Assembly (NCBI GenBank): GCA_041912595.1
Contig: JAYRMR010000007.1
Coordinates: 55,770 to 119,769, forward strand
Length of the DNA: 64,000 nucleotides
Direction of reading: 5' to 3'
Origin: Roseateles_B sp041912595
GTDB taxonomy: Bacteria > Pseudomonadota > Gammaproteobacteria > Burkholderiales > Burkholderiaceae_C
The notes beneath the pieces are model-generated. The model worked only from the letters and a program-made list of their open reading frames with translations, was not told where the DNA came from and did no database searches. Positions 7,720 to 15,884 of the stretch are shown one piece after another. Each line of letters opens with the position of its first letter. The first letter of the stretch is position 1. Made by a program: the position numbers and the translations under genes.

Positions 7720-8289
7720 ATGAGCATCGCCCCCGCCGAGCTGGAAAGCCTGCGCCCCCAGCTCCTGAAATATGCCCGGCTCCAGCTGCGCAACGACGCC
7801 TGGGCCGAGGATGCCGTCTCCGAGACGCTCCTGGCCGCGCTCGAGCGTCCGGACGGCTTCGCCGGGCGCTCCCAGCTCAAGACCTGGCTCGTCGGCGTCC
7901 TCAAGCACAAGCTGGTGGATCAGATCCGTCGCAACAGCAAGGAGCTGTCCACCACCCGCGAAGACGATGTCGACCTCGACGACCAGCTTTTCGACAGCAC
8001 CGGCCACTGGCGCGAAGCTCCGACGGACTGGGGTGACGACCCCGAGCAGGCCCTGCGCCAGCTCGACTTCATGCGCGTGCTGGAGGCCTGCGTGGACAAG
8101 CTGCCGGGCCAGCAGGGCCGGCTGTTCATGATGCGCGAATGGCTGGAGCTCGACACCGAGGAAATCTGTAAGGCGCTGGCCATCAGCCCGACCAATCTGT
8201 GGGTGATGCTTCACCGGGCGCGGCTGCGGCTGCGCGAATGTCTTGAGCTGAACTGGTTTGCGGGCACCGGCCCGGGAGCTGCTGCATGA
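7720..8289 (+). CDS. ECF-type sigma factor, likely regulator of the buf operon
   Basis: 189 residues with sigma-70 region 2 (QLLKYARLQLRNDAWAEDAV, then TWLVGVLKHKLVDQIRR) and region 4 (LPGQQGRLFMMREWLELDTE, then CKALAISPTNLWVMLHRAR). Region 2 binds the -10 element and core polymerase; region 4 binds the -35 element. ATG 7720 was chosen by conservation; the open frame extends back to 7474 without signal. The stop overlaps the ATG of the anti-sigma gene (ATGA). In Cupriavidus and Caulobacter, ECF factors control the homologous gig/buf operons in response to copper, gold or other metals, so the divergent bufA1 operon is the likely target here. Confidence 0.9.
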   Translation: MSIAPAELESLRPQLLKYARLQLRNDAWAEDAVSETLLAALERPDGFAGRSQLKTWLVGVLKHKLVDQIRRNSKELSTTREDDVDLDDQLFDSTGHWREAPTDWGDDPEQALRQLDFMRVLEACVDKLPGQQGRLFMMREWLELDTEEICKALAISPTNLWVMLHRARLRLRECLELNWFAGTGPGAAA

Positions 8290-8513
8290 AACTCCTCCGC
8301 CCTTTGCTGATCCGCCTGTTGCCCAGCTGCCGCCAGGTCACCGAGATGCTTCTCCTCGCCCAGGAGCGGCCGCCCAGCCCGCGGGAGCGCCTGCTGGTGG
8401 CAATCCACATGCCCCTGTGCGCCGCCTGCCCGCGTTTTCGCCAGCAGCTGTCGCTGATGAAGCAGGCCAGCGCGCGCTGGCGCCGTTACAGCGAGGACGA
8501 GGGGCTCAGCTGA
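8286..8513 (+). CDS. Small soluble zinc-finger anti-sigma factor
   Basis: 75 residues, start overlapping the ECF stop by four bases. It carries the ZAS pattern: a Cys in LLPSCRQVTE followed by HMPLCAACPRF, which is the HxxxCxxC zinc motif. There is no membrane helix, unlike most anti-sigma factors of this class, so it probably senses a cytoplasmic signal such as thiol oxidation or metal displacement of zinc. It is expected to hold the upstream sigma factor inactive until the zinc site is disrupted. The motif and gene order make the role likely; the trigger is inference. Confidence 0.83.
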   Translation: MKLLRPLLIRLLPSCRQVTEMLLLAQERPPSPRERLLVAIHMPLCAACPRFRQQLSLMKQASARWRRYSEDEGLS

Positions 8514-8702
8514 TGCCACGGCGCCCCGGCGGCCCCGGCGTCGCGACATCGCGGAGGTGGCGGCGGCGGCGCAACAGCGACCCCATCGTCCGCCAGTTCC
8601 GGCTATGCCCTCCCCGCCCTAGCGATTAGCATGCGGCCGTGGCTCGCCGCCCCGGGCGGCCGCCGCCGGTGTGCACCACCACCCCGCCTCTGGAGCGCCT
8701 TG
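8514..8702. other. Intergenic region before the MSHA locus
   Basis: 189 very GC-rich bases with no convincing gene. The first promoter of the MSHA locus probably lies here: a slightly AT-richer patch (CTAGCGATTAGCAT, about 8619-8632) could be part of a -10 region, but no clear -35 partner can be assigned. No terminator-like hairpin with a T run is visible after the anti-sigma gene. Confidence 0.3.
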
Positions 8703-11231
8703 ATGAACGACCTCTCCGCGACGATTGACTGGCCCGAACCCGGGCAAGGATCGGGCGCGGGTCCCGGCGGCGGCTCTGGCCCCGTCTTCACCTGGCCCTC
8801 CCCGCCCTTTGCCGCCTACGCACCGATCGTGCCCAGCGAGGCGCCCCAGCCCTGCGAGGTGCTGGGCCTGAACAACAGCCGCACGCAAGGCCAGCTGCTC
8901 CGCATGCTGGCGCGCGAGCGGGCCGCCCAGCTGCTGGTGCCGCCGGCGCGCAGCCCGGTCGCGCTGAAGTTCACCCAGTTCCGCGCCCTCAAGCTGCAGC
9001 AGGTGATTCCCGCGGCGCCGCGCCAGGACGCCCCCGCCACGACGCTGGCCCTGGACGAGCGTCCGCGGGTGGAATTCCGGGTGCGCTTCGCGGGCGGCGG
9101 CGAGCTCAAGGGCATGACCATCGGCCATCACGAGGACGCCATGGGGCTCTTCCTCTTCGTGCCGGTGAGCGAGTTCGACGACGCCGTGCGATGCGTCTTC
9201 CTGCCCACGGAGAGCATGGACGGTTTCGAGATCGGCGACCGCCTGGGCGACGTGCTGGTCAAGGAGCAGCACGTCCGCCCCGAGGACGTCGAGGCCGTGG
9301 CCGAGGAGCAGCAGAAGCTGCGCAGCCAGCGGGTGGGAGACATCCTGCTTGCGCGCCAGATCGTGACCCCGGAGCAGCTGCTGCTGGCCATCGAGCAGCA
9401 GGCCCGCATGCCCATGGTGCGCATCGGCGAAGCCCTGCTGGCGATGGAGCTGATCAGCTACGACCAGCTCGAGGACGCCCTCGCCCAGCAGCGCAGCGAC
9501 CGCTCGATCCCGCTGGGCGAGCTGCTGGTGCGCAAGGGCATCGTGACGCGCCAGCAGCTGCAGTCGGCACTTGCCCGCAAGATGGGCTACCCGCTCGTGG
9601 ACGTCGAGCGCTTCCCCGTCGAGCCGGACGCCGTGCGCAAGCTGCCCTATTCCGTGGCCCGCCGCCTGGAGGTGCTGCCGCTGGTCCTGCGGGACGGGCG
9701 GCTGATCGTCGCGATGGAGGACCCCACGCGGCGCGACGCGCTGGACGAGATCGAGTTCGTCACCCAGCTGAAGGTGGCGCCGGCGCTGACCAAGGTCGGC
9801 AGCCTGCAGCTGGCGCTGCCGGGCACCTACGACCGCTTCGGCAACGACACGATCACGCCGCGCGACCTTCCCCAGACCAGCCTGCAGCCCGATTTCGAGT
9901 TCGACAACACCGACAAGCTGATCGAAAGCCTCGAGCGCGAGGTCAGCGAGCGCGGCGGCCGCGAAGACGAGCCGCAGATCGAGCAATCCGACAACTCCCT
10001 GGTGCGCCTGATCAACACCATGATCATCGAGGCCAGCCAGCAGGGCGTCTCTGACATCCACATCGAGACCCACCCTGGGCGCGAGAAGCTCAAGATCCGC
10101 TTCCGGCGCGATGGGCAGATGCAGCCCTACCTCGAGCTGCCGCACACCTACCGCAACGCCATGATCGCCCGCATCAAGATCATGTGCGACCTCGACATCT
10201 CGGAACGCCGCAAGCCGCAGGACGGCAAGATCAACTTTGCCCGCTTCTCGCCGCAGCACCGCCTGGAGCTGCGCGTCGCGACGATCCCGACGAACAACGG
10301 CCTGGAAGACGTCGTGATGCGCCTGCTGTCCTCGGCGCGGCCCCTGCCGATGGAGAAGCTCGGCCTGTCGCCCGACAACATGCGCCGCCTGACGGACGCC
10401 ATCGAGCGCCCCTATGGCATGGTGCTGTGCGTCGGCCCCACGGGCTCCGGCAAGACGACGACGCTGCACTCGGTGCTCTCCCGCATCAACACGCCCGAGC
10501 GCAAGATCTGGACCGCGGAGGATCCCGTCGAGATCACCCAGGCCGGGCTGCGCCAGGTGCAGGTGAATCCCAAGATCGACTGGACCTTCGCCAAGGCGCT
10601 GCGCGCTTTCCTGCGCGCCGACCCGGACGTGATCATGGTGGGCGAGATCCGCGACGAGGAGACGGCGCAGATCGCCGTCGAGGCCTCGCTCACGGGCCAT
10701 CTGGTGCTCTCCACGCTGCACACCAACAGCGCCCCCGAGACCGTCACCCGCCTGCTCGACATGGGCATGGACCCCTTCAACTTCGCCGACTCCCTGCTGG
10801 CCGTGCTCGCCCAGCGTCTGGTGCGGCGGCTGTGCCCGCATTGCCTCAAGAGCTCGCCCCTGCCGGCCGCCGACCTCGAGGAGCTGCTGGACGACTATCT
10901 GCACGCCTTCCCGCAAGACATCCGGCCGGGGCGTGACGGGCTGCTCACGGAATGGCGCCAGCTCCACGGCAGCCAGGGCCAGCTGATGCACCATCACAGC
11001 GCAGGCTGCCCCCAGTGCGACAACACCGGATTCAAGGGCCGGGCCGGGCTGCACGAGCTGCTGAGCGTCTCGCGCGAGGTCCGTCGCCTGGTCCAGACCG
11101 GCGCGCGCGCCGAGCAGATCCAGCACCAGGCGCTCCAGGAAGGCATGCGCACCCTGCGCCAGGACGGCATCGTCAAGGTCCTGCAGGGCATCACCACCCT
11201 GGGCGAGGTCCGCGCCACCAGCAACGCATGA
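8703..11231 (+). CDS. GspE/MshE-family pilus assembly ATPase with four tandem MshEN-type motifs
   Basis: 842 residues from ATG 8703. After a Gly/Pro-rich start and an uncharacterised segment (about 60-165), four RLG-type motifs begin at residues 180 (RLGDVL), 210 (RVGDIL), 240 (RIGEAL) and 270 (PLGELL), each 30 residues apart. RLG motifs form the cyclic-di-GMP-binding MshEN domain in MshE proteins. The C-terminal half is a full secretion ATPase: Walker A GPTGSGKTTT (about 578), Walker B and Asp/His boxes (DPDVIMVGEIRDEE, GHLVLSTLHT) and a CPHC/CPQC zinc tetrad. It is the first gene of the MSHA locus and overlaps the second ATPase gene by four bases. It should act at the cytoplasmic base of the pilus machine; why two ATPases are needed is unknown. 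Confidence 0.88.
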   Translation: MNDLSATIDWPEPGQGSGAGPGGGSGPVFTWPSPPFAAYAPIVPSEAPQPCEVLGLNNSRTQGQLLRMLARERAAQLLVPPARSPVALKFTQFRALKLQQVIPAAPRQDAPATTLALDERPRVEFRVRFAGGGELKGMTIGHHEDAMGLFLFVPVSEFDDAVRCVFLPTESMDGFEIGDRLGDVLVKEQHVRPEDVEAVAEEQQKLRSQRVGDILLARQIVTPEQLLLAIEQQARMPMVRIGEALLAMELISYDQLEDALAQQRSDRSIPLGELLVRKGIVTRQQLQSALARKMGYPLVDVERFPVEPDAVRKLPYSVARRLEVLPLVLRDGRLIVAMEDPTRRDALDEIEFVTQLKVAPALTKVGSLQLALPGTYDRFGNDTITPRDLPQTSLQPDFEFDNTDKLIESLEREVSERGGREDEPQIEQSDNSLVRLINTMIIEASQQGVSDIHIETHPGREKLKIRFRRDGQMQPYLELPHTYRNAMIARIKIMCDLDISERRKPQDGKINFARFSPQHRLELRVATIPTNNGLEDVVMRLLSSARPLPMEKLGLSPDNMRRLTDAIERPYGMVLCVGPTGSGKTTTLHSVLSRINTPERKIWTAEDPVEITQAGLRQVQVNPKIDWTFAKALRAFLRADPDVIMVGEIRDEETAQIAVEASLTGHLVLSTLHTNSAPETVTRLLDMGMDPFNFADSLLAVLAQRLVRRLCPHCLKSSPLPAADLEELLDDYLHAFPQDIRPGRDGLLTEWRQLHGSQGQLMHHHSAGCPQCDNTGFKGRAGLHELLSVSREVRRLVQTGARAEQIQHQALQEGMRTLRQDGIVKVLQGITTLGEVRATSNA

Positions 11232-12988
11232 ACCCGATGGACAGCAACAGCACCGCCACCGCCCCCACCCCTGAGGCCGAACGCAACAGCGGCCGGCCGC
11301 AGAAGCTGCGACTGGGCGATGTGCTCGTCCAGCAGGAACTGATCACCCAGCAGCAGCTGGAGCAGGCTCTCGAGCTGCAGCGCAGCAGCGGCAAGAAGCT
11401 CGGCCGCCTGCTCATCGACGCCGGCCTGATCACCGAGGAGGCGCTCGCGCACGTGCTGGCCCGGCAGCTGCGCATCCCCTTCGTCAACCTCAAGACCTTC
11501 CCGCTCAAGACCGAGCTGGTCCGCCAGCTGCCCGAGACGCCCGCCCGCCGCTTCCGCGCGCTCGTGCTGGAGGAGCGCAACGACACCCTGCTCGTGGCGA
11601 TGGCGGACCCGCTGGACCTGTTCGCCTACGACGAGCTGTCCCGCCTGCTGAAGCGCCGCATCGCGATGGCCGTGGTGGCGGAAAGCCAGCTGCCCGCCGC
11701 CTTCGACCGCCACTACCGGCGCAGCGAGGAAATCTCCGGCCTCGCCAAGGCGCTGGAGCGCGACATCGGCGACGCCGTGGACTTCGGCGCGCTGCAGGCC
11801 AGCGTCGGCCAGGAAGGCGCGCCCGTGGTGCGCCTGCTGCAGTCGGTGTTCGAGGACGCCAGCCAGGCCGGCGCCTCCGACGTCCACATCGAGCCCCAGG
11901 AAACCGAGCTGCTGATCCGCACCCGCATCGACGGCCAGCTCCAGGTCCAGACGCAGGCCGACAAGCGCATCGCCCCGGCCCTCGCCCAGCGCCTGAAGCT
12001 GATGGCCGCGCTCGACATCTCCGAGAAGCGCCTGCCGCAGGACGGCCGCTTCACGCTGCGGCTGCGGGACAAGACCATCGACGTGCGCCTCTCCACCCTG
12101 CCCGGCCAGTACGGCGAGTCGGTGGTGATGCGCCTGCTGGGCCAGGGCACCGCCGTGCGGCGCCTGCACCAGCTCGACATGCCCGCGGACATGCTCGCCC
12201 GCTTCCGCGAGATCCTCACGCAGCAGGCCGGCATGGTGCTCGTGACGGGCCCCACGGGCTCCGGCAAGACCACCACGCTCTATGCGGCCCTGGCCGAGCT
12301 GGATGCCGAGAAGAGCAAGATCATCACCGTCGAGGACCCGGTGGAATACCGCCTGCCGGGCCTGACGCAGGTGCAGGTCAACGACAAGATCGAGCTGGAC
12401 TTCGCCCGCGTGCTGCGCGCCACGCTGCGCCAGGATCCGGATGTCATCCTCGTCGGTGAAATGCGGGACGCCCAGACGGTGGAGATCGGCCTGCGGGCGG
12501 CCATCACCGGGCACATGGTGCTCTCGACGCTGCACACCCGGGACAGCCTCAGCACGCCCTTCCGCCTGCTGGACATGGGCGCCCCGCCCTTCATGGTGGC
12601 CAGCTCGCTGCAGGCCGTCTTCGCCCAGCGGCTGCTGCGGGCCGTCTGCCCGCAATGCGCCGAGCCCCATCACCCCAATGCCCAGGAGCGTGCCTGGCTC
12701 GAAGCCGTGGCCGGCCCCGAGGCGGATGCCGTGCAGAGCGTGCGCGGCCCCGGCTGCTCGCACTGCAACGGCACCGGCTATCAGGGGCGCCGGGGCATCT
12801 ACGAGATGCTCGAGATGAACGCTGACATGTCCCTCGCCGTGCAGCGCGGGGACGCCGGCGGCTTCATGGCGGCGGCGCGCGAGTCCCTGCGCGGCCAGAC
12901 CCTCGCCGACCGCAGCCTGGCCCTCGTCAAGGCAGGCAAGACCACGCTGGCCGAAGCCATGCGCATCGGCGTCGACCAGGGCGACTGA
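11228..12988 (+). CDS. mshE: MshE, MSHA pilus extension ATPase with cyclic-di-GMP-binding domain
   Basis: 586 residues, start overlapping the previous stop (ATGA). The N-terminal MshEN domain shows two motif halves, RLGDVLVQQELITQQQLEQA from residue 28 and KLGRLLIDAGLITEEAL from about 57, which in Vibrio MshE bind cyclic-di-GMP and switch on pilus extension. The ATPase core follows: Walker A GPTGSGKTTT (about 341), Walker B (DPDVILVGEMRDAQ), a His box (GHMVLSTLHT) and a CxxC pair (CPQC, CSHC). Length and layout match MshE of Vibrio and Shewanella. mshG starts 2 bases after the stop, so the pair is coupled. It polymerises pilin at the inner membrane. Confidence 0.92.
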   Translation: MNPMDSNSTATAPTPEAERNSGRPQKLRLGDVLVQQELITQQQLEQALELQRSSGKKLGRLLIDAGLITEEALAHVLARQLRIPFVNLKTFPLKTELVRQLPETPARRFRALVLEERNDTLLVAMADPLDLFAYDELSRLLKRRIAMAVVAESQLPAAFDRHYRRSEEISGLAKALERDIGDAVDFGALQASVGQEGAPVVRLLQSVFEDASQAGASDVHIEPQETELLIRTRIDGQLQVQTQADKRIAPALAQRLKLMAALDISEKRLPQDGRFTLRLRDKTIDVRLSTLPGQYGESVVMRLLGQGTAVRRLHQLDMPADMLARFREILTQQAGMVLVTGPTGSGKTTTLYAALAELDAEKSKIITVEDPVEYRLPGLTQVQVNDKIELDFARVLRATLRQDPDVILVGEMRDAQTVEIGLRAAITGHMVLSTLHTRDSLSTPFRLLDMGAPPFMVASSLQAVFAQRLLRAVCPQCAEPHHPNAQERAWLEAVAGPEADAVQSVRGPGCSHCNGTGYQGRRGIYEMLEMNADMSLAVQRGDAGGFMAAARESLRGQTLADRSLALVKAGKTTLAEAMRIGVDQGD

Positions 12989-12990
12989 CG

Positions 12991-14226
12991 ATGAAGAGCT
13001 TCACCTGGGAAGGCCGCAACGGCCGGGGCGAACGGGTCCGCGGCAGTACGGACGCCGACAGCAGCGACGCCGTCGCCGCCCAGCTGATGGCCGGCGGGGT
13101 GATCCCCGTGACCATCGAGGCGAGCACGCAGAAGAGCCTCGCCGACACCTCGCCGTCCTGGTGGGACCAGCTGCGCCGGGCGCCCGTGAGCACCGACGAC
13201 TGCCTCATCCTGACCCGGCAGCTCTACACCCTCCAGAAGGCCGGCGTGCCCATCCTGCGCTCGCTGGCCGGCCTCGAGGCCTCCACGTCACAGGCCAGCC
13301 TCATTGCCCTGCTGCAGGACCTGCGGGCCAGCCTGGACCAGGGCCGCGAGCTCTCGGCCGCCATGGCGCGCCACCCCGACATCTTCAGCCCCTTCTACAT
13401 CGCCATGATGCAGGTCGGCGAAATGACGGGCCGCATGCCCGAGGTGCTGCTGCGCCTCGCCCAGCATCTGGAGTTCGAGCTGGACACCCGGGCGCGCATC
13501 AAGCAGGCCCTGCGCTACCCGGTGATGGTGCTGGCGGCGATCGGCATCGCGATCATCGTCCTCAACATCTTCGTGCTGCCCACCTTCGCCAACGTCTTCG
13601 CCGGCTTCAAGGCCGAGCTGCCGCTCATGACGCGCCTGCTGCTGGGCTTCTCCGCCTGGATGGTGCGCTGGTGGCCGCTGCTGCTGGCCGGCGCCGTGGG
13701 GCTGATGCTGGCGGTGCGGGCCTGGCTGGCCACGCCGGATGGCCGCTACCGCTGGGACCGGCTCAAGCTGCGCCTGCCCATCGCCGGACCCATCGTGCTC
13801 AAGGCGACGCTGGCGCGCTTCGCCCGCAGCTTCGCGCTGGCCACCAAGAGCGGCGTGCCCATCAGCCAGGCCATGCTCGTGGTGTCGCGGACGGTCGAGA
13901 ACGCGTTCATCGCGAGCCGCGTGGAGCAGATGCGCGAGGGCGTCGAGCGCGGCGAGAGCATCTCGCGCTGCGCCACCGCCGCGGGCGTCTTCACGCCCAT
14001 CGTGCTGCAGATGATCGCGGTGGGCGAGGAGACCGGCGAGCTCGACCAGCTGCTGCTGGAAATCGCCGAGATGTACGAGCGCGAGACCGACTACGCCATC
14101 AAGGGCCTGTCGGCCGCCATCGAGCCGCTGCTGCTGTTCGTGATCGGCGTGATGGTCTTCGTGCTGGCGCTGGGCGTGTTCATGCCGTTGTGGAACCTTG
14201 GCCAGGCCGCCATGGGCCGTCACTGA
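12991..14226 (+). CDS. mshG: MshG, inner-membrane platform protein of the MSHA pilus (GspF family)
   Basis: 411 residues with the duplicated GspF/PilC fold: two cytoplasmic helical domains, each followed by membrane helices (about 170-195, 220-245 and 370-400). Family blocks include LTRQLYTLQKAGVPILRSLA, MMQVGEMTGRMPEVLLRL and MIAVGEETGELDQLLLEIA. It anchors the ATPase and passes its motion to the growing pilus. The gene starts 2 bases after mshE. The pilin gene follows after a 190-base gap, which is unusual in this tightly packed locus and suggests a separate signal for pilin expression. Confidence 0.93.
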   Translation: MKSFTWEGRNGRGERVRGSTDADSSDAVAAQLMAGGVIPVTIEASTQKSLADTSPSWWDQLRRAPVSTDDCLILTRQLYTLQKAGVPILRSLAGLEASTSQASLIALLQDLRASLDQGRELSAAMARHPDIFSPFYIAMMQVGEMTGRMPEVLLRLAQHLEFELDTRARIKQALRYPVMVLAAIGIAIIVLNIFVLPTFANVFAGFKAELPLMTRLLLGFSAWMVRWWPLLLAGAVGLMLAVRAWLATPDGRYRWDRLKLRLPIAGPIVLKATLARFARSFALATKSGVPISQAMLVVSRTVENAFIASRVEQMREGVERGESISRCATAAGVFTPIVLQMIAVGEETGELDQLLLEIAEMYERETDYAIKGLSAAIEPLLLFVIGVMVFVLALGVFMPLWNLGQAAMGRH

Positions 14227-14416
14227 TATCAAGGCGGGGCTTGATCTGGCGCCAGGAATTGCATTGCCGGCGCAACAGCTTAGCCCCGTTCGTGAAAGAA
14301 GTCCTTCACCCTGCGGCGAGATTGCCGGTACCGTAGTCCTACATCCGGTCTTGGAGTGGAGGCGTGGGCCGTCACGCCGGATGCAGGCACAGCCTGAACG
14401 TAACGGAGCTATTCGC
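14227..14416. promoter_or_regulatory. Leader region of the major pilin gene, with a possible stem
   Basis: A 190-base gap in an otherwise gap-free locus. CGGGGCT at 14235-14241 can pair with AGCCCCG at 14282-14288; the loop between them contains the palindrome TGGCGCCA (14248-14255). No T run follows, so a processing site or partial attenuator is more likely than a strong terminator. A pilin promoter probably lies further right; no confident -35/-10 pair is visible. Confidence 0.35.
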
Positions 14417-14794
14417 ATGCGCAAGAACAATCAAGCGGGTTTCACCCTCATCGAACTCGTGATGGTCATCGTGATCCTGGGCGCCCTCGCCGCCATCGCC
14501 CTGCCGAAGTTCGTGGACTTCGGCAGTGACGCCAAGGCTGCCGCCGTCCAGGGCGTGGCGGGCGCTCTGAGCTCGGCCTCGGCGATCAACTACGCCCAGC
14601 GCAAGCTCAACTCGGCAAACGGGTCCGCCGTCACGAACTGCACGAGCGTGGGTCCCCTGCTGCAGGCGGGCGCCCTGCCCTCCGGCTACAGCATCACCGC
14701 GGCCGCCATCGCTGCCGACGCGACCAATGCCGGCTGCGTGGTGACCGGCCCCGGCCCGGCCAGCGCCGCCTTCACCGCCACCGGCATCCTGTGA
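14417..14794 (+). CDS. mshA: MSHA-type major pilin (type IV prepilin)
   Basis: 125 residues with a short positively charged leader and the prepilin cleavage motif QAGFTLIELVMVIVILGAL: cleavage after Gly, Phe at +1, Glu at +5. The hydrophobic helix continues to about residue 32. The globular part has two cysteines (VTNCTSV and NAGCVV) that could close the C-terminal loop. Its position after mshG, its small size and the preceding leader region suggest it is the major subunit, but it could be an mshB-like minor pilin. No prepilin peptidase gene is nearby, so the cell must use one encoded elsewhere. The stop overlaps the GTG start of the next gene. Confidence 0.85.
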   Translation: MRKNNQAGFTLIELVMVIVILGALAAIALPKFVDFGSDAKAAAVQGVAGALSSASAINYAQRKLNSANGSAVTNCTSVGPLLQAGALPSGYSITAAAIAADATNAGCVVTGPGPASAAFTATGIL

Positions 14795-15255
14795 TCCCTG
14801 CGGAAGTCCGCCCGATCCGTCAGGCGGGCTTCACGCTGATCGAACTGATCATCACCCTGGTGCTCGTGGCAGCACTGGCGGTGGTGGCAGTGCCCAAATT
14901 CGCCGACCTCGACAGCTGGCGCCTGCGGGCGTTCGGGGACGACCTCCGCTCGGCCTGCCAGGACATGCAGCGCCGCGCGATGAACCAGCGCCGCACCATC
15001 GTGGCCACGTTCTCGAGCACCGGCGCCAGCTTTGCCTACAGCGGCGGCACCGTCATCGCCACGGTCAGCTGCCCGGCCCGCAACAGCCCCTGCCTGAGTC
15101 TCGCCAGCCCCGTCACCGCGACCTTCTTCGCGAGCAGCGACGGCCTGAGCAGCAACAGTGCCGGCGGGGCCCAGGACCTGACCGTCAGCTATGGCAGCTA
15201 CAGCAAGGGCTACCGCCTTGAAAACGAAACGGGCCTCTTTCACGCGCTTCCTTGA
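14791..15255 (+). CDS. mshC: MshC-like minor pilin
   Basis: 154 residues from a GTG start that overlaps the pilin stop (GTGA). The prepilin motif RQAGFTLIELIITLVLVAAL has Gly before the cleavage site and Glu at +5. The body resembles GspH/MshC pseudopilins (SACQDMQRRAMNQRRTIVAT) with two cysteines in a short loop (SCPARNSPC). Minor pilins of this type prime assembly and sit at the tip. An ATG alternative does not exist near the 5' end, so the GTG start is likely real. Confidence 0.82.
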   Translation: MIPAEVRPIRQAGFTLIELIITLVLVAALAVVAVPKFADLDSWRLRAFGDDLRSACQDMQRRAMNQRRTIVATFSSTGASFAYSGGTVIATVSCPARNSPCLSLASPVTATFFASSDGLSSNSAGGAQDLTVSYGSYSKGYRLENETGLFHALP

Positions 15256-15284
15256 GGCGCCAGCACCGGCCCGCGTGCACTAGC

Positions 15285-15884
15285 ATGCCGGCCATGGTCC
15301 CGCGCGCGCGACACCCCCATCTTTCGCCCCGGTCGGATGCCGGGCTGACCCTGATCGAGCTGCTGATGTTCATCATGGTGGTCGGCCTCGCGCTGGCCGC
15401 CGTGCTGCAGGTCTTCGCCCTCGCAACGAAGTCGAGCGCCGACCCGCAGGTCCAGCGCCAGGCGCTGGCCATCGCCGAGTCCCTGCTGCAGGAAGTGGAG
15501 CTGCAGCCCTTCACCTTCTGCGACGCGGACGACGCCAACGTGGCGACAGCCACCAATGCCGCGGTGGGCGCCGGCACGCTGAACTGCGCCACGCAGGCCG
15601 AGAGCGCCATGGGCCCGGAAACCGGCGAAACCCGCAGCGGCGTGCCCCAGTTCGACCACGTGAACGACTACCACGGCTTCAGCATGACGGGCATCACGGA
15701 CATGACCGGCGCCGCCGTGACGGGCCTGGCCGACTACAGCGTGAGCGTCACCGTCGCGCCTGCCGCGCTGGGCAGCGTGGCCGCGGGAGACGCGCTGCGC
15801 ATCACCGTGACCGTCACCGGCCCCGGCAACACCTCGGTCACCCTGCAGGGCTACCGCACGCGCCATGCACCGAATGCTGCCTGA
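15285..15884 (+). CDS. mshD: MshD-like minor pilin
   Basis: 199 residues from ATG 15285; ATG 15294 or a TTG at 15252 are alternatives. The prepilin-like segment DAGLTLIELLMFIMVVGLAL lacks the usual Phe at +1 (Leu instead) but keeps Gly and the +5 Glu. The body has the MshD pattern RQALAIAESLLQEVELQPFT and paired cysteines (FCDADD, LNCATQ). It overlaps the next gene by 20 bases. It is expected to be a low-abundance pilus component. Confidence 0.8.
   Translation: MPAMVPRARHPHLSPRSDAGLTLIELLMFIMVVGLALAAVLQVFALATKSSADPQVQRQALAIAESLLQEVELQPFTFCDADDANVATATNAAVGAGTLNCATQAESAMGPETGETRSGVPQFDHVNDYHGFSMTGITDMTGAAVTGLADYSVSVTVAPAALGSVAAGDALRITVTVTGPGNTSVTLQGYRTRHAPNAA

Noticed and set aside
8619..11126. 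Long antisense open frame over the first MSHA ATPase
   Set aside because: Same GC-driven shadow; no recognisable domain and no ribosome site.
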